Assembly: GCA_037176725.1 (NCBI GenBank)
Contig: JAZBRS010000076.1
Span: 119,183,001 to 119,247,000 of the forward strand
Direction: 5' to 3'
DNA from: Posidonia oceanica
Taxonomy: Eukaryota; Streptophyta; Magnoliopsida; Alismatales; Posidoniaceae
Length of the DNA stretch: 64,000 nucleotides
Positions 33,326-43,639 of the stretch are shown in pieces. Position 1 is the stretch's first letter. The number at the start of each line of letters is the position of its first letter. Under the pieces are notes generated by a model. The model made no database searches, was not told the origin of the DNA, and worked only from the letters and a program-made list of their open reading frames with translations. The position numbers and the translations under genes are program-made.

Positions 33326-33470
33326 CTCATGCCTAGGATAAGGGCGATATGGTCTTTACGGGCCAAAAGACTGGGCAAGGACTCCTGTTACGCGCGGGGA
33401 AGGTGTTAGGCACCCCCGACACGCCCGAGAACCAGTCTTTCTAGGCTTATGCTCGCATATGCAGGGAAAT
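33326..33470 (-). promoter_or_regulatory. Conserved U5-side LTR block, E2 3' LTR copy
   Basis: Same block as at 21000-21140, with GGTGCCTAACACCTTCCCC on the minus strand. Confidence 0.6.
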
Positions 33471-33759
33471 GCAGATTTGAATGCCTAAATGCCAATGAAT
33501 GCCTGAATGAATGCTCATAGGTGTGCTCTAAGTGGTAGAATGCAATGCAAGGAAAGTAAACGTGCAGTCTAAGTGCTCAGCAGCGCTGTCTGTGTTCCGA
33601 ACCGGACGAAACCTGGCTCGTGAGAACTCCAAGCAGTAAGCATCACTGCCCTATATGCAAATGCAAGCGAAAAAGCAAAACGACGGTAAAACCAAGCAAT
33701 GCAGGCGGCATGCAAGAGAAAACGACGCAAAACATGCGAAACAATGCAAGAAACGAGAG

Positions 33760-34175
33760 CGGCACGCAAAACGGTGCAAGAAAACAAGATCGGTACGCAA
33801 AATAGTGCCAAAAGCGAAGCGGGCACGCAAAACGTTGCCAAAAAACAAAGCGGGCACGCAAAACGGTGCCAAAAGCCAAGCGGGCACACGAAACGGTGCC
33901 AAAAGCAAAGCGGGCACGCAAAACGGTGCCAAAAAAAGCGGGCACGCAAAACGGTGCCAAAAAAACAAAGCGGGCACGCGAAACAGTGCCAAAAGCGAAG
34001 CGGGCACGCGAAACGGTGCCAAAAGCAAAGCGGGCACGCAAAATGGTGCCAAAAGCAAAGCACGCACGCAAAACGGTGCCAAAAACAGAGCGGGCACGTG
34101 AAACGGTGCCAAAAACAGAGCAGGCACGCAAAACGGTGCCAAAAGCGAAGCGGGCACGCAAAACGGTGCCAAAAG
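33760..34175 (-). repeat. 30-bp tandem array in the E2 3' LTR
   Basis: About fourteen units. On the plus strand each reads AAAACGGTGCCAAAAGCAAA followed by GCGGGCACGC, with small length variants. Open frames across it in both directions arise from the period being divisible by three. Confidence 0.88.
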
Positions 34176-34859
34176 TGGCGAAATAAAACCTCGGCAAAAC
34201 CATGCGGATGCAAATGCAAGGAGAGAGAACAAGAGAAGCGAAAGGGGAGGCAAACAGTGTGTGTGTGAGAACAGACACTGTTTAAGGGCCACGCAGAGTA
34301 GGTGTGAAGACCTACGCTGGGGAGAACAAGCAAGTGGAGGGATTACCACCGCTTTGTGACTGTTTCCCACTAAGCCGCCCCACGATGTGTCTCGCACGCT
34401 GCCCAAAGCTCGCGGCGCGATCGGATCGTGGAAAAGGGGGAAAAAAGTCGCAATAAGTGGTGAATCTAGGGGAAACGCAACACAAAACACTTGGGAATAC
34501 GCGAAAAGTGGAACGAAATTGATGGGTATGAAGAGGAAGTCCTATTCTACATGCTCGAGGAAACAAAAAGCGAAAACGATGCATGCAATGCAAATGGTAT
34601 GCAAATGAATGCTGTGCAGGGGTTCAGAAGGACTTACCTGGAAAATCTGAGGCCTGATCTGAAATCTGCTTGGTCCATGCTGAAGAGTGCTTCGCTGGGG
34701 TCGTCCGGGTAGCTTGTTTGAGAAGATCCAATGGTCGAATTGGAAGATATTCCTACTTCAAGGAAGAGGGGCCAGAACAGGGGAGAAGAATGGATCTAAG
34801 TGTACAGGGGGTCCTAGGGGTGTGCAAAACAGGTCATCCCTTGTGAATGGGAGCTAATG

Positions 34860-35900
34860 ACACTTAAGTGTGTGCAAAGGATGCAGAAAACTAGGATGCA
34901 TGAGTGCAATGCATGCAGAATGCAAGGAGAGGCTTAAGGGGGATTTTTCAGAAAATTGGGAATTTAAATGCAATTTTTGAAAGGATGGGGGTCTAAATGC
35001 AGAGATTTTGAAAAGTTTGGGGCTTTCATGCAAGGGTTTTGAAAAAAGGAGGGTCTGCATGCAATTTTACAAAAGACAGGGTCTAAAATGCAATTTTCCA
35101 AGAGGGGTATGCATCAGGACAAGTTTTGAAAACATGTGGCAAGTTGAAATGCAATTTTAAAATCATTAGGGTCTAAAATGCAACTTTTCCAGCAAAACAG
35201 GGGTCTAGTGGGTCTGAGAATGCAGAAGGGGGACCTATATGCAATTTTCCAAACATGCAGTGTCTAAAATGCAATTTTATAAGCAAAATATGCATTTAAA
35301 TGATTTTTATAAGCATGCAGAGGACCTATGTGCAATTTTTAAATCATGCAGAGAAAAAAATGCAATTTTATAAGCAAAATATGCATTAAAAAGACAGACA
35401 GAGGACTGGTATGCAATTTTCAAATTATGCAGGGTCAAAAATGCAATTTTTGAAGCAAAATATGCATTTAAATGACTACTGTGCATTAAGGATGGACCTA
35501 TATGCAAAAATCAAAAAACAGAAGGAAAATAATGCAATGCAGTAAGCAAAAATTGAAAAATAACAGCTAAGTTAACAGGACAGAGGACTAATATGCAAAT
35601 ACAGAAAGCACTGAGGACCTAAAATGCAATTTTATATGGCAAACTTAGAGAATTAAATCAGATTAATTAACTGCAGGACTAACATGCAATAATCAAAAGC
35701 TGGAGGGCCAAAATCAAACTTATTACTGAAGGAAAGCACAGTAAAAGGACTGACATGCAAATAAAGAGAACTACATATTTTTCATGCAATTTTATATGGT
35801 TTTAACTCAGAATTAAACAGATTTAATCAAATGAAGGACCTGAACGCAAATAAGCAAGAACTGAGACCGAAAATGCAATATTTGGCAAAATAGTAAAGAT
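34860..35900 (-). repeat. Degenerate ATGCAATTTT/GGACCTA repeats in the E2 3' LTR
   Basis: ATGCAATTTT or ATGCAAAT recurs every 25-45 bases, alternating with AGGACCTA or AGGGTCTAAA words. Counterparts are at 10130-11270, 18800-19700, 46850-47900 and 62810-63840. Confidence 0.7.
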
Positions 35901-38900
35901 AACGAAAAATAAAAGCACAGTAAAATTTGCAGATCGTCGACCACTGTAGCAAATGCTACCAGTGGCCGATAGAGGAAGAAAAGGGGTGCTGGTGAGGCGT
36001 AGTCCGGCGGGCGAGCTTCTCCAGAGCTTGACGGAGACCGGGGCAGCATCGACGAGCAGCGACGCTGCCTGGAGCAGACCGGAGGAGTCGCCGGAGATCT
36101 GCAAACCTGCTCGGAGGCAGGCCGGCCGATCAGCGCGGCGTCGGCGAGTTCTGACGGCAGAGACGTACTCCTGGGGTCCGTGCGGAGCTGGGGCACCGGT
36201 TGGAGCGATGTTCTTGCAGACCGGAGCGGCGGGACGAGCTCGAAGCTCGTCGGAGATGACGGAGTTGACTCGACGTTGACTCGGTGCAGGAGAGAAGGAA
36301 TCCCTAGGCTGAGGGGCGGAAAAGCGAGAGAAGAGGGAGTCTAACGTAAGGGTGAAGAGAGTTACCTGATTCGCTGGCTAGAGCGTTCTCCCGACGTCGG
36401 TCGACCTTGCAGAAGTCGGCGAGCTCGGCCTGGCTGCTGCGGGCGTCTTCTGCTACTTCTGGGCGTCTGGTTCTGTTCAGCACGACGCTCCGGAGCTTGC
36501 TGAATGACCGGAGGGCAGCTGCGAAGACCGGCACGACGAATGGGTTCAGTGGGTTCACAACTGGTCACCGGAGGTGGGGGGAGGTATTCGCTACTCTCTG
36601 ATTCAATTGGGAGATGCCGGTGGCTTCCTGGTTGCTCAGTGGAGGTCTCTGGATGCTTAGGAAGGCTGGTGGAGGGCTAGAGAAGAAGATTGCAGATCGG
36701 GTGGATTTTTGGACAGGATGGGTTGCAGGTGTTTGTGGTGGATGGTCGGAGCTGTGGTGGGTCGCTGGGCTGAAGGCTGAGTGGTTTGGGGAGGTGGTGA
36801 TTCAGGGAGTAATTGGGAAGAGTTTGGGGTGGATTGGAGGTCTGTGATGTCGGGAATTTTGAAGTGGAAAGGAGTTGGGTTCTGCTGAAAGTTTTTGGGT
36901 GTTCGGGGGCGTTTTCTGGAGTGGAAAGGGTGAGGGATGGAGGGGAAGGAATGCTGGGATTCTGGGTGGATTTGGGGGACGGATTGGAGGGAGTTCAAGC
37001 ACTGGTGGAGGCTCTGATGTGGTCGGGAAAGAAGAGGGGGAAGAACTGGTTTTTGCAGTGGAAGGAGGAAGGGATTTGGGCACTGTGAATTCTCTGGATT
37101 CCTTGCTCTCTCTCGGACGACAAAAAAGCTTGGAAGGAGGTGAAGACTGGAGGCTTTTAACAGCTGCTGGAGGACTGCTCGTGCGCTCGTGGAATTTGAA
37201 TTCCACCAGCACCGATTACTGCAGCTGAGGGAGACGAGCGGCGAGGGAGACGGGCAGTTAATGCTGCCGGGAAAGCCGCTGAGAGGAGAGGAGGCTGAGG
37301 CGAACTGGTGCTGAGGTGATCGGGAGGGAGAAGCGAAGTTAAATTTTAAAGAGGATCGCGGGAAGGAGAAGAAGAAGTTGAAGAGGAGGAAGAAGAAGAA
37401 GGAGGGAAGAGGAGGGAGGCAGATCGCGGGCCGGGCCGCGAGCTGAAGAAAAAAAGAAAAAAAGAAAGAAAGAAAGAAGGGAGGTGGAACGGGCCGGACT
37501 GGGCCCAGCAGGAGAAAAGGAAAAAGAAAAAAGGAAGAAAGGGAGAAAGGAAGGAAAAAGAGGAGAAATAAATTGGATAGAAATAAAATAAAAATAGGTA
37601 AAATTATTAGAGTGATTGTATTTCAAGTTAGGACCTGGATTAAAATTTTTTAATGACTGTTTTGGGTTGGTTAATCAGGTTTAGAGGGATTTTGGGTTTG
37701 CTTAGGGTTTTAAGGGTTTTCCTTGTTTCTGATTTGTTTTTTATTTTGACTAAATGTTTGTTAAGCCTTTTAAGTTGTTTCTTCAATTATGTTTTTCTTG
37801 TTAAATACTTGGGATATTAATTAGGATTATTTAAGGTTTGTTTTTAGATTAATTGGTGGTGACTTTTAGATTTTAATCTTGATCCTTTTTCTTTAAGTCT
37901 TCTTTGATTTGCTTTTTCTTAATTTCGTTTTGTTAAATTCTTTTAGCATTTTTTCTTAGGTTAGGTTTTCTTGTTAAGTTTTTTAATTAGCTGTTCTTAA
38001 ATTTTGATTGTTTGTTTCATTATTTTTTAATTATGTTTCCAATTTTTCTTTTGAGAGTTGTTAAGTTAGGTTTTTCCTCCTTAATTATTAGCCCTTGCAT
38101 TTCTTTAAGTGTTTTCTTTCTTTTAGGGTTTGTTTTTTATTATTTTTGATAGGGTCTTCACTTTTGGTTGGTTTTGATTGCATTTTAGTTTCTTCCTTGA
38201 TTTTACAGCATTTTCTTTTGGTTTGTTTTGCATTTTTTAGCTTGCATTCTTGGTTTTTCATTTTAGCTAGATTTAGTTGGGTTTAGGTTTTTAATTGTTT
38301 GCTTAATATTTTTAATTACTTTTCTTAGGGTTTTGGTTTGTTTTCCTTTTGTTTTAAAGTTTTTAGAGGTTATTAAGGATTTTTTTAGGGGCTTAGCAGA
38401 AGAAAGAAAAAGAAAAGGAGAAGGAAGAAGAAAAAGGAAAACGGAGGAATAAAGGGGAAGGAGAGGAGTTGGAAGAAAATAATTTTTTTGGAAGTCAGGG
38501 AAAATGCTAAAAATAAAATAAAAATAGGAATAAGATTGAGAAGAGATAGATGCACAAGGGGGGCCCACAGCCAGGCAAGAAAAAAGGAGAGAAGGGGATG
38601 AAAAGAAGGAGGATAATCAGGAGAGAGAGAGGAGAGAGAAAAGGATAATCCAGGAGAGAGAAAAGGATAATTTAGGTGAATGGAGGGCTTAAAGGTTTTG
38701 AAAAGAGGTGAAAATTGGGGAGTGTATTGCCTACGGTTTCTAGTGTTGGTTCTGGGGATTTGGTTTAGTTTTGAGAAGGTTTTGGAAGGGTTTTGAGGTG
38801 TAGAAAAAGGGTGGTTTTACCTAGGTTTTCTAGGGTTTTTGGGAATGGTTTTGGGTTGAGAATTTCTAAGTGTTTAGGTAGGTTTGCTAAGTAGGGGTTG

Positions 38901-39068
38901 ATGGGTTTTCCTATGGTTTTTGGGCAGGTTTTGGGCTTGGGAAGTGGGTGTAGGCTTAGGTCAAGTTTAGGCTTGTTTTGAGGGGTAAGAGAGAGGGAGA
39001 GGTGGTTGTTTTGACCTAAGTTTAGATCCAGAAGTCACCAGAAGGTCCCAAATGGTCCAAGCCTGTCA

Positions 39069-39152
39069 AGATGGGGTGTCAACAGATGCCCCTCCCTGAG
39101 CAAGGTCAAGCGAAGCAAGGCCACTGCTCAGGGTTGACAAGACACCCCATCT
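39069..39152 (-). promoter_or_regulatory. Polypurine tract inside a long hairpin at the E2 LTR edge
   Basis: The purine tract AGGGAGGGGCATC (minus strand) directly precedes the LTR start at 39084. It lies in a nested dyad: AGATGGGGTGTC (39069-39080) with GACACCCCATCT (39141-39152), and CCCTGAGCA (39094-39102) with TGCTCAGGG (39125-39133). The outer left arm is the LTR terminus itself. It would prime plus-strand synthesis. Confidence 0.8.
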
Positions 39153-39639
39153 GATCGACGGGAGCAGAGGATTGCTATGGGCGTGAGCTACTTATTGGGT
39201 GGATGCACCGAAAATCGTAGCCCGTTGCCGCAATGCAAAATGCAGGTGCAGATGGATGATGTGCAAAGTATGCAATGCATGCTAATGCAAATGCAATGCA
39301 AACGTTAGTACAAAAGTTAGTGCAGTCAGGATGCTGATGCAGTGCAAATGATACTGATGATGTTAGACTAGTATGCAATGCTAGCAGAGATGGTGTAGAG
39401 ATGATGCAAAAGAAATGCTAAAAGAAAAGGTGCGATGTGGCACGAAGATCCGGCAGGTAAGCCAGACTTGCGCGACAAGGCAAGGAAGAAAAGGTGCAGC
39501 TTGTCCCCGCCCAGGGAGCAAGCTAGCAGAAAAGAGAGGGGTGCGAGGGGAGAGGGGCCAACTCTCCTATCGCAAGGGGATGCGGGACTTTGCCTTCCTG
39601 GGACAAGGTCACGCGAAGAAGGTGATAAGGTGTCAGGCT
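39153..39639. other. Unassigned stretch in the E2 post-pol module
   Basis: About 490 bp with frequent ATGCAA/TGCAAAT words in the left half and no gene, hairpin array or known element that I can see. The reading frames at 39415-39702 run into the array and are not credible. Confidence 0.5.
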
Positions 39640-40672
39640 TATCGGCCGGATAGTTTACGGTCCTATCAACCGGGAGTGATAGTTTACAGTCCTATCAACT
39701 AGAAGCGATAGTTTACAGTCCTATCAACTGGAAGCGATAGTTTACGGTCCTATCAACTGGAGGCAGTTGTGAGTGATAGTTACTGGATATCAGCCGTATA
39801 ACATGGTTGTGCGGGATAGTTTACAGTCCTATCAACTGGAACGATAGTTTACAGACCTATCAACTGGAATGATAGTTTACAGTCCTATCAACTGGAAGCG
39901 ATAGTTTACAGTCCTATCAACTGGAAAGCACAAACCATGAGGGATAGTTACTAGGTATCAGCCATATAACGCAAATGCCAGAGAACGATAGTTTACGGTC
40001 CTATCAACCGGAGCGATAGTTTACAGTCCTATCAACTGGAGCGATAGTTTACAGTCCTATCAACTGGAAAGGGCATTTGCGAGGGATAGTTACTGGATAT
40101 CTGCCGTATAACATGATTGCGAGGGATAGTTTACAGTCCTATCAACTGGAACGATAGTTTACAGTCCTATCAACTGGAGCGATAGTTTACAGTCCTATCA
40201 ACTGGAAAGCGCAATCATGAGGGATAGTTACTGGATATCAGCCGTATAATGCAATTGCAGGTGATAGTTTACAGTCCTATCAACCGGAGCGATAGTTTAC
40301 AGTCCTATCAACTGGAACGATAGTTTACAGTCCTATCAACTAGAGCGATAGTTTACAGTCCTATCAACTGGAAGCTGCAATTGCAAGGGACAGTTACTGG
40401 ATGTCAGCCGTATAACGTAATTGCAAGTGATAGTTTCGGATATCAGCCAAGGATGAGTTTTGGATCATCAGCCAGAGAATGATAGTTTACAGTCCTATCA
40501 ACTGGAACGATAGTTTACAGTCCTATCAACTGGAGCGATAGTTTACAGTCCTATCAACTGGAAAGTGCAATTACGAGGGACAGTTACTGGATGTCAGCCG
40601 TATAACACAACTACGAGCCGGATCGGGGATCAGCCCAAGATGATAGTTTACGGTCCTATCAACCGGAAAGAG
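39640..40672. repeat. Hairpin array i of E2 (about 28-bp units)
   Basis: About twenty units with the core GATAG, TTTACAGTC, CTATC, then AACTGGA. Groups of two to four units are separated by a second unit type (GATAGTTACTGGATATCAGC followed by CGTATAAC), giving an irregular higher-order repeat of about 140-190 bp. The first unit (near 39627) has the longer arm GATAAG...CTTATC, as in array ii. Confidence 0.85.
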
Positions 40673-40676
40673 CAAT

Positions 40677-40715
40677 GATTGATTGATTGATTGATTAATT
40701 GATTGATTGATTGAA
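40677..40715 (+). repeat. GATT microsatellite
   Basis: About nine GATT units with one variant, between arrays i and ii. Confidence 0.9.
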
Positions 40716-40721
40716 AAGAGG

Positions 40722-41433
40722 AGATTGATAAGATATCGGACTTATCGGCCGGCAAAAAGGGGATGAGGGAATGATGAGAGATGATAAGATATCGGACTTA
40801 TCGGCCAGCAAAGAGGGGGATGAGGGAATGATGAGAGATGATAAGATATCGGACTTATCGGCCGGCAAAGAGGGGATGAGGGAATGATGAGAGATGATAA
40901 GATATCGGACTTATCGGCCAGCAAAGAGGGGATGAGGGAATGATGAGAGATGATAAGATATCGGACTTATCGGTCGGCAAAGAGGAGATGAGGGAATGAT
41001 GAGAGATGATAAGATATCGGACTTATCGGCCGGCAAAGAGGGGATGAGGGAATGATGAGAGATGATAAGATATCGGACTTATCGGCCAGCAAAGAGGGGA
41101 TGAGGGAATGATGAGAGATGATAAGATATCGGACTTATCGACCGGCAAAGAGGGGGTGAGGGAATGATGAAAGATGATAAGATATCGGACTTATCGGCCG
41201 GCAAAGAGGGGATGAGGGAATGATGAGAGATGATAAGATATCGGACTTATCGGTCGGCAAAGAGGAGATGAGGGAATGATGAGATATGATAAGATATCGG
41301 ACTTATCAGCCGGCAAAGAGGGGATGAGGGAATGATGAGAAATGATAAGATATCGGACTTATCGGCCGGCAAAGAGGGGGTGAGGGAATGATGAGAGATG
41401 ATAAGATATCGGACTTATCGGCCGGCAAAGAGG
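40722..41433. repeat. Hairpin array ii of E2 (56-bp units, 13 copies)
   Basis: Thirteen near-identical units with the core GATAAG, ATATCGGA, CTTATC; cores start at about 40727, 40783, 40840, 40896 and so on to 41400. The high identity between units points to recent homogenisation. A reading frame at 40742-40924 is only a by-product. Confidence 0.92.
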
Positions 41434-41519
41434 TTTCGCGAGAGCAAAGCATCCCATGATACCAGGAATATCTTGGGGGAAAGAGGGGGAGAATGATACC
41501 GAGGGGCGATCAAAAGATG

Positions 41520-41546
41520 CCCCTGGTGTCGGGATGACACCAGGGG
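41520..41546. repeat. 11-bp perfect stem in E2
   Basis: CCCCTGGTGTC, loop GGGAT, GACACCAGGGG. It matches the E0 stem at 15707-15735 but with a G-C pair in place of A-T. Confidence 0.88.
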
Positions 41547-41636
41547 TTGGCCAGCGCGTCCTTGGCATCAAAAGCAGAGGGTGAAGACAAAACTGACGTG
41601 TTTGTCAGACGAGTAGTTTGGGGTACCAGCCCGCAG

Positions 41637-42065
41637 AGGATGACAGGTTGACGGACCTATCGCCGAGCAGTTGGGGGTGCCAGCCTGCAGATGATGATAG
41701 GTTGACGGACCTATCGCCGAGCAGTTGGGGGTGCCAGCCCGCAGAGGATGACAGGTTGACGGACCTATCGCCGAGCAGTTGGGGTGCCAGCCCGTAGAGG
41801 ATGACAGGTTGACGGACCTATCGCCGAGCAGTTGGGGGTGCCAACCCGCAGAGGATGACAGGTTGACGGACCTATCGCCGAGCAGTTGGGGGTGCCAGCC
41901 CGCAGATGATGACAGGTTGACGGACCTATCGCCGAGCAGTTGGAGGTGCCAGCATGTAGAGGATGACAGGTTGACGGACCTATCGCCAAGCAGTTGGGGG
42001 TGCTAGCCCGTAGCGGATGACAGGTTGACGGACCTATCGCCGAGCAGTTGGGGGTGCCAGCCCGC
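41637..42065. repeat. Hairpin array iii of E2 (about 54-bp units, 8 copies)
   Basis: Each unit has GATAGGT (or GACAGGT), TGACGG, ACCTATC, then GCCGAGCAGTTGGGGGTGCC and AGCCCGCAGA. The 218-codon frame on the minus strand (42421-41765) exists because 54 is a multiple of three and is not called a gene. Confidence 0.9.
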
Positions 42066-42353
42066 AGATGACTTAGCTGGGGACGCTGGATGGCTTGGCT
42101 TGCCGACGCGGGTCTGTAGAGATTCTGGACTCCGGCGGCTGCTGAGGACTTTCCTACGTTGTGTTGGCTGCAAGTCTGGCCAGAGGGCCTAAGGTGATGT
42201 TGGCAATGATAATGCAATGCATTAAGCAGTGTTGAAGTGCAAGCAGACAGCAGAAAACACTTTTTCATTGAAAGATCTTGATTACATGCCTGTGGTAGGC
42301 CAAAAGCATACAGCACAACTTGAAAGGAAACTACACGTCGGCTGTATAAGTGC
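42066..42353 (-). other. Short spacer between array iii and the extra ORF
   Basis: About 290 bp between the extra ORF stop and the first hairpin unit. Nothing recognisable. Confidence 0.5.
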
Positions 42354-43615
42354 CTAGCCGGTTCGGGCCTTCTTTGACTGCCTAGAGTCAGGCAATAGGG
42401 GGCCGCCTGGCAGAATTTCATCGACGGGCCAGAGCTCTTGGACCTCAGTCACATACTCAGGGGCGCATCCTACATCTCTCACAGCTGCGATGTCTGTTGA
42501 TCGCACCCCATGCTGCATCAGATCAGCCAGCTTCTTGGTGGGGGCAGTCGTGCTGAGAGGGTATGCTTGAAGAAGCTCGGGCGCTGTGCTGTCAACAAAG
42601 GCGCCCTGCTGGAAGCCAAACTGGTGCATAACCCTGATGGGATGGTATTCCACACCCGCCGTGAATCCTGGCAGCACAATCAGCCGCGTGTCACGTGTGC
42701 TGAAAAAGACAGTGAATGGCTCGGCTACAGAGGGGATGATACGCCAGGTTACAGCGTCGTCAGTCAGTGTTGATAGCCTTTCGTATTCCTCTTTGATGCT
42801 TTTGACTGTCTTGGCATGGCCACTGCTGCAGTAGGCTTCAAAAGCATGCACCTGGGGGTGTAGAAGGTTCATTTCTAAGTGTGAAGTTAGCCAGACTTGT
42901 ATAAGTGCCCCGCAGCCATGGAAGTGGCGGCAGCGATGTGAGATGCGGTCCAGCCCGCGATATGTTTCTGCCAGAACAACTGGTGCCAGGTCTATCTGCC
43001 GGGTCACCACAGCAAGTGCTATCTCTGCAACCTCAATGGCCACTGTCAGTCGGCCATGAGTAAAGATTAGCTCGCCCAGGAAGCGGATGACAAACCCTCG
43101 GAGCCACAGCTCACTCCGAGTTCGACGCGCTTCTTCATGACATCATCAAAGTGCGCTAGGCGAAGCATAGGTTCAGGTCCGCTGGTGCAGATCAGTCTTT
43201 GTTGGTAGCTTCGAGTAGGGAACCCAGTCAGCTGGCTCAGGACCTCGAGATATCCATCATGCCTCATGAAGATAGGCGGCCCCATGATCTTAGAGAAACC
43301 GCAGATCCGACGCACTTCTTTTAGTGTGGGTGTAAGCTCAGTTCTGCCAAAGCGAAAGACGTGGTGTACCGGTTTCCAGAATCTTGCGGCGGCCCACAGA
43401 AGATGGCGGCTTACTTCCACATCAGCAGCCTTCAGCAGCTTGGTTGGGATGCCCCACAGGCGCAGCTTTTCGCAGTCTTCTTGGGTAAGCTCGCCGATCC
43501 ATTCTCGCAGGGTCTCCGAGCAGTGTGCTGGAGTCAACAGAGTGGGGAAGCCCACTACGCAAATCGCAGGGGTACAGGCAGATAGCTGCAGAGCTTGAAG
43601 GTACCTATTATCCAT
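42354..43615 (-). pseudogene. Extra ORF of E2, DUF7745/plant-mobile-domain-like, one frameshift
   Basis: A sense-strand gene of about 420 codons downstream of pol. The start at 43615 (MDNRYLQ) is the first Met after the solo-LTR insertion; the original start could lie further upstream. Visible blocks: TPAHCSETLREWIGELTQED, LRLWGIPTKLLKA, VSRHLLWAAARFWKPVHHVF, TELTPTLKEVRRICGF, then LWLRGFVIRFLGEL, TVAIEVAEIAL, and HRCRHFHGCGALIQVWLTSH. A frameshift near 43110-43130 separates the first part (ending 43067) from the second (stop 42354-42356). The pattern matches what I know of plant-specific DUF7745 proteins, often found in transposon contexts; molecular function unknown. E1 carries the same gene in the same place, so it is part of the element, not a chance insertion. 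Confidence 0.78.
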
Positions 43616-43634
43616 ATTGCAAATAGTCAGATCA

Positions 43635-43639
43635 CACAG
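43635..43639. repeat. Left target-site duplication of the solo LTR
   Basis: CACAG, identical to 49465-49469. Confidence 0.93.

Larger units (their letters stand above)
33069..39084 (-). repeat. 3' LTR of E2
   Basis: 6.02 kb, starting TGTTGACACCCC (39084) and ending ATTACTACA (33069) on the minus strand. Same internal order as the E1 LTR: GA/CT-biased blocks, T-rich block (about 38390-37580 on the plus strand), GC-rich block (about 37250-35950), short ATGCAATTTT repeats (35900-34860), 30-bp array, conserved block, PBS-like copy (33199-33189). Confidence 0.92.

Noticed and set aside
33069..39084. Second solo LTR at this place
   Set aside because: The five bases on the two sides differ (CCCAC and GATGC), and a polypurine tract and element interior adjoin its right side, so it is the 3' LTR of E2.
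40722..41433. CRISPR array
   Set aside because: Units are contiguous 56-bp tandem repeats with no unique spacers, in a plant retrotransposon.
41765..42421. 218-codon minus-strand frame over array iii
   Set aside because: Arises from 54-bp units; the non-repeat N-terminal part overlaps the end of the extra ORF in another frame and has no recognisable domain.
42510..42834. Plus-strand frames at 42510-42834 and 43266-43598
   Set aside because: Shadows of the extra ORF on the minus strand, which has the recognisable protein pattern.
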